Below, piece by piece: positions 16,455-24,983 of a stretch of 64,000 nt of DNA. Position numbers and translations under genes: made by a program. A model generated the notes under the pieces. The model saw only the letters and a program-made list of their open reading frames with translations, had not been told where the DNA came from and made no database searches. Numbering within the stretch: the first letter of the stretch is position 1; every line of letters starts with the position of its first letter. The DNA is taken from positions 186,001 to 250,000 of the forward strand of contig NZ_JABBCQ020000005.1 in NCBI RefSeq assembly GCF_012844455.2, read 5' to 3'. Source of the stretch: Comamonas suwonensis (GTDB taxonomy: Bacteria > Pseudomonadota > Gammaproteobacteria > Burkholderiales > Burkholderiaceae_C).

Positions 16455-17294
16455 TCAAGCCAGCCAGCGCTTGCGCCGTTTGTAGCTCTTCACATCCTTG
16501 AAACTCTTCCGCTCCCCACCGCCAACGCCCAGATAAAACTCCTTGACGTCTTCATTGCTGGCGAGATCAGAAGCCGGGCCGTCCATCACGATGCGGCCGC
16601 TTTCCATGATGTAGCCGTAGTCGGCGTATTTGAGTGCCATATTGGTGTTCTGCTCGGCCAGCAGGAAGGTGACTTTTTCCTTGCTGTTGAGGTCTTTGAC
16701 GATGTGGAACACCTCGTCCACGATTTGCGGCGCCAGACCCATGGAAGGCTCGTCCAGCAGCACCATGCGCGGGTTGCTCATCAGCGCGCGGCCGATGGCG
16801 CACATCTGCTGCTCGCCCCCCGATGTGTACGCGGCCTGGCTGGTGCGCCTGGTCTTGAGGCGTGGGAAGTAGTTGTAGACCTTTTCCAGATTGGCGGCGA
16901 TCTCGCCTTTGTCTGTGCGGGTGTAGCTGCCCGTCAGCAGGTTTTCTTCAATGCTCAGGTGGGCAAAGCAATGGCGGCCTTCCATGACTTGCACCACACC
17001 GCGCTTGACCAGATCAGCTGGCGAGAGATTGGCAATCTGCTCGCCCTCCAGCGTGATCCCGCCTTTGGTGACTTCGCCGCGCTCGCCCTTGAGCAGGTTG
17101 GAGATGGCGCGCAGCGTGGTCGTCTTGCCCGCGCCATTGCCACCCAATAGCGCCACGATGCTCTGGTGGGGCACCTGCAGCGACACGCCTTTGAGCACCA
17201 AAATGACATGGTTGTAGATGACCTCGATGCCATTGACTTCCACCAGCGGCGCAGGCTTGGTGGAGGCGGAAACTGTGGGCGCTGTATCACTCAT
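16455..17294 (-). CDS. Liv-type ABC transporter ATP-binding protein, LivF-like
   Basis: A 279-residue ATPase, about 40 residues longer than typical LivF because of a short N-terminal extension and a basic C-terminal tail (SYKRRKRWLA). Walker A is GGNGAGKTT, the signature is degenerate (TSGGEQQ in place of LSGGQQQ), Walker B is MVLLDEPSMGLAP, and the switch region is LLAEQNTNMAL, as in LivF, where a Gln-Asn replaces the usual His context. It pairs with the LivG-like ATPase at 21090 to drive the transporter. A hairpin separates it from the upstream receptor gene. Confidence 0.9.
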   Translation of the reverse strand: MSDTAPTVSASTKPAPLVEVNGIEVIYNHVILVLKGVSLQVPHQSIVALLGGNGAGKTTTLRAISNLLKGERGEVTKGGITLEGEQIANLSPADLVKRGVVQVMEGRHCFAHLSIEENLLTGSYTRTDKGEIAANLEKVYNYFPRLKTRRTSQAAYTSGGEQQMCAIGRALMSNPRMVLLDEPSMGLAPQIVDEVFHIVKDLNSKEKVTFLLAEQNTNMALKYADYGYIMESGRIVMDGPASDLASNEDVKEFYLGVGGGERKSFKDVKSYKRRKRWLA

Positions 17295-17366
17295 GGCATC
17301 ACCTGATGATCTCTAAATTGATAGCGGCTTCCGTTTGACTGGTAAGCTCTTGAGGCATTTTTATCT

Positions 17367-17405
17367 TGAAAACAGGCCCAACCCGCAAGGGGCCGGGCCT
17401 GTGGG
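17367..17405 (-). terminator. Terminator-like hairpin after the receptor gene
   Basis: On the minus strand CAGGCCC (17401-17395) pairs with GGGCCTG (17379-17373) around a GC-rich loop that can pair further, followed by TTTTC. It lies just after the receptor stop codon and may partly terminate, so that the receptor is expressed above LivF and the ligase. Confidence 0.6.
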
Positions 17406-17409
17406 CTGC

Positions 17410-18723
17410 TTAGCTGCAGCTACGTACCTTGACGTTCTTTTCCTTGGCGTACTTGTCCGCGTATTCCTTGACCAGGGGATCAATCAAGGTCTTGTCGGAT
17501 TGGTACCAGTCGGAAGTCACGGTGAACTTGGCACCGTCCCAGGTGGCAATGCGCGCCCAGTCGGCGCCCAGGTGGTTGTCGCAGCTGGTCTTGAAGGGGC
17601 GAATCATTTTTCCAAAGCCCAGCTCATTGAGACGAGCCTGGGTCAGGTTCAGGTTCTCCAGGCCCCAGCGCACTTGCTCGGGCGTCATGACCTTGCCCTT
17701 GCCGAACTTGTCTTGCGCGGTGCGAATGGCTTCGACCTGCAGCATGGAAATCACCATGCCGCGGGTGTGTGCCAGCTGGCCCAGCTCCTTGGCGTCCTTG
17801 GCCGTGCCCTGGTTCTTGTCGTAAATCTGGGCCTTGACTTCGTCATGCACCTTGTCGCGCTCGGCCGTGTTGTGAATGGTCACGGTGTTGTAACCCTTGG
17901 CACCTGCACCGATGTCTTTCACATCATGGTCGGATCCGCCCCACCAGATGGCATACATTTTCTCGCGGGGGTAGCCCGTGGCCTGTGCTTCTCGCACGGC
18001 AGTCGGTGTCATCACGCCGGCAGACCACAGCAGCACATAGTCGGGGCGGTTCTGGCGAATTTGCAGCCAGGTCGATTTTTGCTCCACACCCGGTGCTGTC
18101 ACGGGCAGCTTGATCAACTCAAAGCCTTCCTTGGCGGCGCGCTTTTCCAGCAATGGAATGGGCTCCTTGCCATAAGGCGAGTCGTGATAGACGAGGGCGA
18201 TCTTCTTGCCCTTGAGGTTGCCTTTTTCCTTCTTCAGGATGTCCTGGATGATGGAGTCGGCGGCGGTCCAGTAATTGCCCAGCAGCGGGAAGTTCCACTC
18301 GAAAACCTTGCCGTCTGCCGATTGCGACAGGCCATAGCCGGGCGTGACCACAGGAATCTTGTCGCCCACGGCCTTGTCCGTTACGGCAAAGGTAATGCCG
18401 GTGGACTGGGTGTCAAAACCGGATGCGCCGCCATCCTTGCCTTTCAGACGCTCATAGCATTCCACGCCTTTGGCGGTGTCATAAGCGGTTTCGCATTCTT
18501 CAAACTTGATCTTCACCCCATTGATGCCGCCCTTGGCGTTGATGAGCTTGAGGTAGTCCTGCTTGCCGTCGGCCCATGGGATACCCAGAGGTGCGAACTG
18601 ACCGGTGCGGTACACCAGCAGAGGGACAAACTGTTCTTGTGCCTGCACGGCGGGCGCAGTCATCAAGGCGCCCATGCTTGCCGCCACAGTAGTGGCAGCC
18701 ATCGCAACTTTCTTGAACATCAT
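17410..18723 (-). CDS. Liv-type ABC transporter substrate-binding protein
   Basis: A 437-residue periplasmic receptor. The signal peptide runs from MMFKKVAMAATTV to about AVQAQE. The mature protein starts FVPLLVYRTGQFAPLGIPWA and continues with LINAKGGINGVKI and EECETAYDTAKGVECYERL, patterns of a large type I receptor subgroup that I associate with liv clusters carrying CoA ligases in Burkholderiales. It is longer than amino acid receptors (about 370 residues). Start 18723 is chosen for AAGGAGAC 8 bases upstream; a second ATG follows immediately. Its ligand is likely an organic acid that the two ligases then activate, which is inference from context. Confidence 0.87.
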   Translation of the reverse strand: MMFKKVAMAATTVAASMGALMTAPAVQAQEQFVPLLVYRTGQFAPLGIPWADGKQDYLKLINAKGGINGVKIKFEECETAYDTAKGVECYERLKGKDGGASGFDTQSTGITFAVTDKAVGDKIPVVTPGYGLSQSADGKVFEWNFPLLGNYWTAADSIIQDILKKEKGNLKGKKIALVYHDSPYGKEPIPLLEKRAAKEGFELIKLPVTAPGVEQKSTWLQIRQNRPDYVLLWSAGVMTPTAVREAQATGYPREKMYAIWWGGSDHDVKDIGAGAKGYNTVTIHNTAERDKVHDEVKAQIYDKNQGTAKDAKELGQLAHTRGMVISMLQVEAIRTAQDKFGKGKVMTPEQVRWGLENLNLTQARLNELGFGKMIRPFKTSCDNHLGADWARIATWDGAKFTVTSDWYQSDKTLIDPLVKEYADKYAKEKNVKVRSCS

Positions 18724-18832
18724 CAACTGTCTCCTTGGTTGGTTTGGGACAAAGTCCCGGGCAGGCACTCTGTGGTGTCTTAAGAAAAATATGAGCTAAG
18801 GCAATGAAAACGGTCTTTGGATCTGGCAAGAG

Positions 18833-18934
18833 CCGTCTCAGACGCATTCAGCAAGGGCCGCCCCGCAGCGAGGATGTCGTCCTCCTCCCGAGAAGCGAGA
18901 GAGGAGGAAGGCGCGAAGCGACTCTGGAGGTGTT
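18833..18934. repeat. 3'-end repeat, family 2, copy 3
   Basis: About 100 bases immediately after the LivM stop on the minus strand, starting CACCTCCAGAGTCGCTTCGC and running through an inverted CCTCCTCTCTCGC/GAGAAGCG...GAGGAGG stem to a GCAGCGAGGA-type end. It sits between the LivM and receptor genes. Confidence 0.62.
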
Positions 18935-18939
18935 TCATA

Positions 18940-20004
18940 TCAATGTGGGAAGGGCCAGACACGTAGCTTTTGGCGTGCGGTTGCCCACAGCTTGGCCAAT
19001 CCATGCGGTTCCACAATCAGGAAGAACACGATGAGGGCACCAAAAATCATGTGTTCCAGATAGGTGGCGGTGGCCGTTGAAAGGGGCAGCCCCAGCCAGT
19101 GCGGCACCTGATTGAGCAGCAGCGGCAGCAGCACGAAGAAGGCCGCGCCAAAGATGCTGCCAACAATCGAGCCCAGACCGCCGATGATGATCATGAACAG
19201 TAGCTGCAGCGAACGATCCAGGCTGAAGGCGGCGGGCTCCCAGGCACCCAGGTGCACAAAGCCCCAGAGTGCGCCAGCCACGCCGACGATGAAGCTGCTG
19301 ACGGCAAAGGCAGAGAGCTTGGCGTAGGTGGGGCGAATGCCGATCACGGCGGCGGCTACATCCATGTCGCGCATGGCCATCCACTCGCGGCCAATGGCGC
19401 TGCGCACCAGATTCTTGGCCGCCAGGGCCAGCACGCACAGCAGCACCAGGCACAGCAGGTATTTCTCCATGGGGGTGTCGATCTGCCAGCTCAAGATGGC
19501 CAGCGGCTTGGCACTGACCGAGCCGGACGAGGAGTTGTTGGTGACCCAGGCAGCGCGGGTGGTCAGCCAGTCCACAAAGAACTGGGCGGCCAGTGTGGCC
19601 ACGGCCAGATACAGGCCACGAATGCGCAAGCTGGGCAGGCCGAAGATCACACCGAACACCATGGCCACCACGCCGCCGCCGATCAATGCCAGCAGCAGCG
19701 GCATGCCTTCGATGCGGGCCTGCAGGTTGTAGGCCGCATAAGCGCCTACGGCCATGAAGGCGGCGGTTCCCAGAGAGATCTGACCGCAGTAGCCCACGAG
19801 GATATTGAGACCCAGCGCTCCCAGCGACATGATGACGAAGGGAATCAGGATCGCCTGAAAGGTGTAGTCACTGGCGACAAAGGGGACGATCAGAAAGGCG
19901 AAGGCCAGCACCAGCAAGATGGCCCAGCGGTCTTGCGCCACGCCAAAGATCTGTTGGTCTGCCGCATAGCTGGTCTTGAACTGGCCGTTTTCACGATAAA
20001 ACAT
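18940..20004 (-). CDS. Liv-type ABC transporter permease, LivM-like
   Basis: A 354-residue inner-membrane permease with about nine to ten hydrophobic segments starting at WAILLVLAFAFLIVPF. Landmarks of LivM: LNILVGYCGQISLGTAAFMA, GLPSLRIRGLYLAVATLA, GREWMAMRDMDVAAAVIGI (the ATPase-docking loop) and IIIGGLGSIVGSIFGA. GAAGGA precedes the ATG, 17 bases after the stop of the small ORF. It forms the membrane channel with the LivH-like protein. The N-terminal 25 residues before the first helix are hydrophilic. Confidence 0.92.
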   Translation of the reverse strand: MFYRENGQFKTSYAADQQIFGVAQDRWAILLVLAFAFLIVPFVASDYTFQAILIPFVIMSLGALGLNILVGYCGQISLGTAAFMAVGAYAAYNLQARIEGMPLLLALIGGGVVAMVFGVIFGLPSLRIRGLYLAVATLAAQFFVDWLTTRAAWVTNNSSSGSVSAKPLAILSWQIDTPMEKYLLCLVLLCVLALAAKNLVRSAIGREWMAMRDMDVAAAVIGIRPTYAKLSAFAVSSFIVGVAGALWGFVHLGAWEPAAFSLDRSLQLLFMIIIGGLGSIVGSIFGAAFFVLLPLLLNQVPHWLGLPLSTATATYLEHMIFGALIVFFLIVEPHGLAKLWATARQKLRVWPFPH

Positions 20005-20021
20005 AGGTCGTTCCTTCGGCC

Positions 20022-20153
20022 TTAAACGCGGTCAATGATCTTGTACACATGGGCGCTGCCTTCGGCAGCCAAGTGCAGCAGGTCGCTGCACTTGCAGTCT
20101 TCGCGGCGCAAAGTCTGCGCCGACTTCGCAAAATTCTTGCTCTCGTATTTCAT
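20022..20153 (-). CDS. 43-residue small ORF translationally coupled to livH
   Basis: This short frame starts at an ATG whose ATGA (20150-20153) overlaps the livH stop, and ends with TAA 17 bases before livM. It begins MKYESKNFAKSAQ, contains a basic LRRE followed by a DCKCSD motif with a Cys pair, then LLHLAAEG, and ends YKIIDRV. Codon use is GC-rich at third positions, like its neighbours. The last six residues KIIDRV are identical to the C-terminus of LivH, but four of the six codons differ and only synonymously, so the two ends match at protein rather than DNA level. It has no signal peptide or membrane helix. Function unknown; possibly a small transporter subunit, or a relic of a livH end duplication. 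Confidence 0.6.
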   Translation of the reverse strand: MKYESKNFAKSAQTLRREDCKCSDLLHLAAEGSAHVYKIIDRV

Positions 20154-21079
20154 ACGCGATCAATAATTTTGTCGCCGAACAGGCCTTGAGGCCGTACCAG
20201 CAGGAAACACAGGGCCAGACCATAGGCAAACCAGGTCTCGATGCCGCCACCCACCATAGGGCCCAGATAGACTTCAGAGAGCTTCTCGCCTACGCCGATG
20301 ATCAGGCCGCCGATGATGGCGCCAGGCAGCGAGGTCAGACCGCCCAGAATCACCACCGGCAAGGCCTTGAGAGCCACCAGCGACAGCGAGTACTGCACGC
20401 CGAGCTTGCTGCCCCAGATGATGCCGACCACCAGGGCCACACCACCGGCCACGGACCAGACGATGACCCAGATGCGCGACAGCGGAATGCCGATGGACTG
20501 CGCGGCCTGGTGGTCGTCGGCGACAGCGCGCAGCGCGCGCCCCGTCTTGGTCTTCTGGAAGAAGATGCTCAAGGCAATCACCAGGATGGCGGCAATGCCG
20601 GCGGCGTAAAGGTCTTCCAGGCTGATCATCACGCCACCGGGGAAGAGACCATCCATGATGAAGATGGGGTCCTTGGGCATGCCCACATCAATCTTGTAAA
20701 CCTCGCTGCCAAAAATCATGGGACCCAGGCCGTCAAGCAGGTAGGCAATGCCCAGCGTGGCCATCAGCAAGGTGATGGGTTCCTGATTGACGAGGTGGCG
20801 CAGTGCCAGCCGTTCAATCACCCATGCCACGACCACCATGAGCGCCAGCGTGACGATGATGGCCAGCAGGTTGCCGAGCCAGCCGGGCTCCATGCCGAGC
20901 CAGCTGGGAATCCACTGCGAAAAGCGCGCCATGGTCAGGGCTGAGAACAGCACCATGGCACCCTGCGCAAAGTTGAAGACGCCTGAGGCTTTGAAGATCA
21001 GCACAAAGCCGATGGCGATCAGCGCGTAAAGCGTGCCCACCATGAGGCCGCCGAACAAGGTTTCCAAGAAAAATCCCAT
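20150..21079 (-). CDS. Liv-type ABC transporter permease, LivH-like
   Basis: A 309-residue permease with about eight hydrophobic segments. LivH landmarks: GLMVGTLYALIAIGFVLIFK, GVFNFAQGAMVLFSA, RALRAVADDHQAAQSIGIPL (ATPase-docking loop) and LGGLTSLPGAIIGGL. It pairs with the LivM-like permease. It starts 10 bases after the LivG stop and its own stop overlaps the ATG of the small ORF, so this section is certainly co-transcribed. Confidence 0.93.
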   Translation of the reverse strand: MGFFLETLFGGLMVGTLYALIAIGFVLIFKASGVFNFAQGAMVLFSALTMARFSQWIPSWLGMEPGWLGNLLAIIVTLALMVVVAWVIERLALRHLVNQEPITLLMATLGIAYLLDGLGPMIFGSEVYKIDVGMPKDPIFIMDGLFPGGVMISLEDLYAAGIAAILVIALSIFFQKTKTGRALRAVADDHQAAQSIGIPLSRIWVIVWSVAGGVALVVGIIWGSKLGVQYSLSLVALKALPVVILGGLTSLPGAIIGGLIIGVGEKLSEVYLGPMVGGGIETWFAYGLALCFLLVRPQGLFGDKIIDRV

Positions 21080-21089
21080 GACAGCTCCT

Positions 21090-21875
21090 TCAGTGACCCG
21101 CGCCCAGGTAGGCCCGGATCACGTCTTCGTTGTTGCGTACTTCATCGGGAGCGCCGTCGCCGATCTTCTTGCCGTAGTCCAGCACCACGACGCGGTCCGA
21201 AATGTCCATCACCACGCCCATGTCGTGCTCGATCAGCACGATGGTGGTGCCGAACTCTTCATTCACATCGAGGATGAAGCGGCACATGTCCTGCTTTTCT
21301 TCCACGTTCATGCCGGCCATGGGCTCGTCCAGCAGCAGCACCTGCGGCTCCATGGCGAGAGCGCGACCCAGGTCCACCCGCTTTTGCAGGCCGTAGGGCA
21401 GCTGGCCCACAGGGGTTTTGCGCCAGGCCTGAATTTCGAGGAAATCGATGATGTGCTCGACAAACTCGCGGTGCTGCATTTCTTCACGCTGTGCAGGCCC
21501 GAGGCGCAATGCCTGCATGAGGATGTTGCTCCTGATTTTGAGATTGCGGCCGGTCATGATGTTGTCAATCACGCTCATGCCTTTGAACAGCGCCAGGTTC
21601 TGGAAGGTGCGCGCCACGCCCATCTCTGCAACCTGCCGGCTGTTCATGTGGTTGAAGGTCTGGCCACGAAAAGTGATGGAGCCTTCGGATGGCGTGTAGA
21701 CACCGTTGATGCAGTTGAGCATGGAGCTTTTGCCTGCACCATTGGGGCCGATGATGGCGCGGATTTCATGCTCTTTGACATTGAATGAAATATCGGTCAG
21801 GGCCTTGACGCCGCCAAAGCGCAGACTGATGTTCTTGATGTCCAGAATCACGTCGCCAGCGGTTTTTGTATTCAT
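21090..21875 (-). CDS. Liv-type ABC transporter ATP-binding protein, LivG-like
   Basis: A 261-residue cytoplasmic ATPase, normal for LivG. Walker A is GPNGAGKSS, the typical LivG insertion follows with VARTFQNLALF, the signature is degenerate (LPYGLQKRVDLGRAL in place of LSGGQ), Walker B is LLLDEPMAGMN and the switch is LIEHDMGVVM. AGAGGAAT upstream gives the ribosome site. It lies 11 bases after the CoA ligase gene. Confidence 0.93.
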   Translation of the reverse strand: MNTKTAGDVILDIKNISLRFGGVKALTDISFNVKEHEIRAIIGPNGAGKSSMLNCINGVYTPSEGSITFRGQTFNHMNSRQVAEMGVARTFQNLALFKGMSVIDNIMTGRNLKIRSNILMQALRLGPAQREEMQHREFVEHIIDFLEIQAWRKTPVGQLPYGLQKRVDLGRALAMEPQVLLLDEPMAGMNVEEKQDMCRFILDVNEEFGTTIVLIEHDMGVVMDISDRVVVLDYGKKIGDGAPDEVRNNEDVIRAYLGAGH

Positions 21876-21886
21876 GAAAATTCCTC

Positions 21887-23824
21887 TCAGGCGACGGCTT
21901 TGACGGCGGCGGGATGGATGCTCGCATCCACGATGGACAGCGTGGCGCTGACGCTGCCGGTGCGGCCATCCTCAAACTTCACCAGCGTCTCAATGAACTG
22001 CTCTTTTTTGCCCGTGTACAGCGCTTCAATCAGTACGCCGTATTTGTCGGCAATGAAGTTGCGGCGCACCTTGCGGGTACGGGTCAGTTCGTCGTCATCG
22101 GGGTCCAGCTCTTTGTGTAGCACCAGAAAGCGCGCCACCTGGGTGTCGGCCATGCCAGGCTCGCTGGCCAGGTCGGCGTTGACCTGGCCTATGCATTCGG
22201 CCACCAGCTCCAGCACCTTGGCCTTGCTGGCCAGATCGACATAACCGCCATAGGGCAGGCCCTGGCGCTCTGCCCAGTTGCCGACGGCTTCGTAGTCGAT
22301 GTTGATGAAGGCGCAGACCTCGTCCTTGCCATGGCCAAAGCACACGGCTTCCTTGATGTGGGGAAAGAACTTGAGCTTGTTTTCGATGTAGTTGGGCGCA
22401 AACATGGCACCGCGGCTGGTCTTGCCCACGTCCTTGGCGCGGTCGATGATGCGCAACTGGCCGCTGGCGTCGATCACGCCGGCATCGCCGGTGTGAAAGT
22501 AGCCGTTGGCATCCATCACTTCGGCCGTGGCGTCGGGGCGCTTGTAGTACTCCTTGAGCACGGAGACGCCCTTGACCAGTACCTCGCCGTTGTCGGCAAT
22601 TTTTAGCTCAATACCGGGTGCTGCCTGCCCGACGCTGGAGAGTTCAACCTGTCCGTCGCGCTGCAGGCAGACATAGGCGCAGGTTTCGGTCTGGCCATAA
22701 AGCTGCTTGAGGTTGATGCCGATGGAGCGAAAGAAGCGAAACAGCTCGGGACCGATAGCCGCACCCGCCGTATAGGCCACACGGATGCGCGACAAACCCA
22801 TGGCGTTGCGCAGCGGCCCGTAGATGAAGAGATTGCCCAGCTGGTACTTGAGCCGGTCGATGGCACCCACGTTCTTGCCATCCAGAATGTCCGAGCCCAC
22901 GCGGCGGGCCACGCCCATGGCCTTGGCGTACATCCATTGCTTGAGCGGCGACGCGTCTTCCATGCGGATGGAGACCGAAGTCAGCATGCCTTCAAAAATA
23001 CGCGGCGGCGCAAAGTAATAGCTGGGGCCAATCTCGCGCAGGTCGATGGAGATGGTGGCTGCCGACTCCGGGCAGTTGATGGTGAAACCCGCCACCAGCC
23101 ACTGCGCAAAGGAAAACAGATGGTCACCGACCCAGGCCGGGGGCAGGTAGCAGATGACGTTGTCTGAAGCATTGAGCTTGTCGGTCTGAGCGCCACCGCG
23201 AGCGGATTCGCCAAAGCTGGCGTGGGTCTGGCACACGCCCTTGGGTTTGCCTGTGGTGCCCGAGGTGTAGAGGATGACTGAAACATCCTCTGGTTGCACG
23301 GCCTTCACCATGGCGTCATAAGCACCCGCATTTTGCGCATCCCACTCTTTGCCCTTGGCCAGCAGTTCTTCGGTGCTGATGAGACCTGGCTGGTCGTACT
23401 TGCGCAGGCCGCGCGGGTCGTCATAGATGATGTGGCGAATGCTGGAAACGCTCTCGCGCACTTCCAGCAGCTTGTCCACTTGCTCCTGATTTTCAGCAAA
23501 GGCAAACGCGATTTCTGCGTCCTCCATCACAAACATCATCTCGGCAGCCACGGCATCCTGGTATAGCGGGATGGGCACGGCACCGCAGGCCTGCACCGCC
23601 AGAAACCCCATGTAGACATGCGGGCGGTTATCACTGATAAAAGCCAGGTTCTGTCCTCGTGCAAGCCCCAGCGCACGCAGGCCGCAGGCCATGTGGCGCA
23701 CGGTTTGGGCGGCTTCGCGCCAGCTCCAGGTTTGCCAGATGCCGTACTCCTTCTCACGCAAGGCGGGCGCATCGGGGCGCTCTGTCGCGTGCTTGAGCAG
23801 CAGTTGCGGAAACGTGGTTGTCAT
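21887..23824 (-). CDS. AMP-forming acyl-CoA synthetase (long-chain ligase-like)
   Basis: A 645-residue adenylate-forming ligase, first gene of the transport cluster. Motif A3, LYTSGTTGKPKG, is intact; A5 is LYGQTETCAY; A7 is YFHTGDAG; the hinge is RIIDRAKD followed by APNYIENKLK. The final catalytic Lys region near TRTRKVRRNFI is present. Length and YYFAPPRIFE fit the long-chain/bubblegum-type synthetases. A start at 23824 has AAAGGA upstream; a longer 23866 start is unsupported. Position at the head of a liv operon that also ends in a PaaK-like ligase suggests imported acids are activated immediately. Confidence 0.88.
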   Translation of the reverse strand: MTTTFPQLLLKHATERPDAPALREKEYGIWQTWSWREAAQTVRHMACGLRALGLARGQNLAFISDNRPHVYMGFLAVQACGAVPIPLYQDAVAAEMMFVMEDAEIAFAFAENQEQVDKLLEVRESVSSIRHIIYDDPRGLRKYDQPGLISTEELLAKGKEWDAQNAGAYDAMVKAVQPEDVSVILYTSGTTGKPKGVCQTHASFGESARGGAQTDKLNASDNVICYLPPAWVGDHLFSFAQWLVAGFTINCPESAATISIDLREIGPSYYFAPPRIFEGMLTSVSIRMEDASPLKQWMYAKAMGVARRVGSDILDGKNVGAIDRLKYQLGNLFIYGPLRNAMGLSRIRVAYTAGAAIGPELFRFFRSIGINLKQLYGQTETCAYVCLQRDGQVELSSVGQAAPGIELKIADNGEVLVKGVSVLKEYYKRPDATAEVMDANGYFHTGDAGVIDASGQLRIIDRAKDVGKTSRGAMFAPNYIENKLKFFPHIKEAVCFGHGKDEVCAFINIDYEAVGNWAERQGLPYGGYVDLASKAKVLELVAECIGQVNADLASEPGMADTQVARFLVLHKELDPDDDELTRTRKVRRNFIADKYGVLIEALYTGKKEQFIETLVKFEDGRTGSVSATLSIVDASIHPAAVKAVA

Positions 23825-23904
23825 GCCGGGTCCTTTGAGTCTTGGGAGTGCCGGCGTGATGAACACCCGGAACCTGAAGTCTTGCAGTCATGCTAAGGAT
23901 GACT

Positions 23905-23934
23905 TTGACGTCAGGATGTCTGTTGGGCGACAAT
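23905..23934 (+). promoter_or_regulatory. Possible sigma-70 promoter for the Crp/Fnr gene
   Basis: TTGACG (23905-23910), 18 bases, GACAAT (23929-23934). It lies in the divergent gap of 229 bases between the ligase and regulator genes. The match is moderate and the distance to the start codon is 119 bases. Confidence 0.3.
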
Positions 23935-24053
23935 TTGCGGGAAAGCCTTCATAGTGAATATCCGCTGTGACAAATGCTGCTGAAAACGGCGCATTTGCTG
24001 CCTCGTGGAAATCCCGCTTTTGCATTGGCCCGGCTTTGGCAATGCTGCATGCC

Positions 24054-24785
24054 ATGAGTCAAGAACTGTCATTGCATCAAAGGCGCCGCAAGCCTTTGGC
24101 TGTTGAGCTGGAGGGCATTCCGTGGTGGCCGGTTTTGCTACCCCTTGAACGCGAGAACGTGCAGCGTGTGCTGGTGGTGGGGGATGCCGAGCCCGGAGAC
24201 TATGTCTGCCGCACCGGTCACTCGCCCACCTACTGGTTTGGCGTGGTGGATGGCCTGTTCAAGATGAACACCGAGAACGCCGACGGGGTCAGCATGACGC
24301 TGGCCGGGCTTCCGCCAGGGGGCTGGTTTGGCGAGGGCACGGTCATCAAACGCGAACCTTACCGCTACAACGTGCAGGCTTTGCGCAAAAGCGTGGTGGG
24401 CGGCTTGCCCATCGATATGTTTCACTGGCTGCTGGATCACTCCATTGGCTTTAACCGCTTTGTGATGAACCAGCTCAATGAACGACTGGGCCAGTTCATC
24501 GCAGCGCGCGAGATTGACCGCATGAGCAACCCCGACCTGCGCGTGGCGCGCAGCCTGGCCGCGCTGTTCAACCCCTTGCTGTACCCCGGCGTGGGGCAGG
24601 TGCTGCGCATTACCCAGCAGGAACTGGCTAATCTCGTCGGTTTGTCGCGTCAGCGCGTGAACGAGGCACTGTCTGTGCTGCAGCGCGAGCGGGTGATTCA
24701 GATCGAGTACGGCGGACTGCGCGTGCTGGACCTCGAAGCGCTGCGCTATGGCGAATTCAGCTCGCCGCGCAAGGCCGTAGCCTGA
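24054..24785 (+). CDS. Crp/Fnr-family transcriptional regulator
   Basis: A 243-residue regulator: cyclic-nucleotide-like beta barrel (VLVVGDAEPGDYVCRTG, GGWFGEGTVIKRE) followed by a dimer helix (MNQLNERLGQFIAAREI) and a winged helix with ITQQELANLVGLSRQRVNEAL. No Fnr cluster Cys pattern is visible, so it is not an iron-sulfur oxygen sensor. Start at 24054 is uncertain; in-frame ATGs lie at 24042 and 23967. It is divergent from the liv/CoA ligase cluster and is the obvious candidate regulator of it; the effector is unknown. Confidence 0.85.
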   Translation: MSQELSLHQRRRKPLAVELEGIPWWPVLLPLERENVQRVLVVGDAEPGDYVCRTGHSPTYWFGVVDGLFKMNTENADGVSMTLAGLPPGGWFGEGTVIKREPYRYNVQALRKSVVGGLPIDMFHWLLDHSIGFNRFVMNQLNERLGQFIAAREIDRMSNPDLRVARSLAALFNPLLYPGVGQVLRITQQELANLVGLSRQRVNEALSVLQRERVIQIEYGGLRVLDLEALRYGEFSSPRKAVA

Positions 24786-24983
24786 TGTTTGCTATGAAGT
24801 TTGTGCTGACTTCATGTGTTTTTCGTAAGGCGTTGATTCAATAGCGTTTGTGGGCGCAGCCAGAAAGCTTCAGCACGTTCTGAAGCAAGCTGCGCTGGCC
24901 CCTTGTCCTAAAACCCAGCGCCACGCTGGAATTGTGGATAACTTTCGCCTCGCGTACGCGCGTTGCGCGAAAATAGCGGCCAA

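Noticed and set aside
24786-24983. A family 1 repeat between the Crp/Fnr and rluB genes
   Set aside because: GCTATGAAG and AATAGCG are present, but the AGCGCTT arms are not; too degenerate to call.
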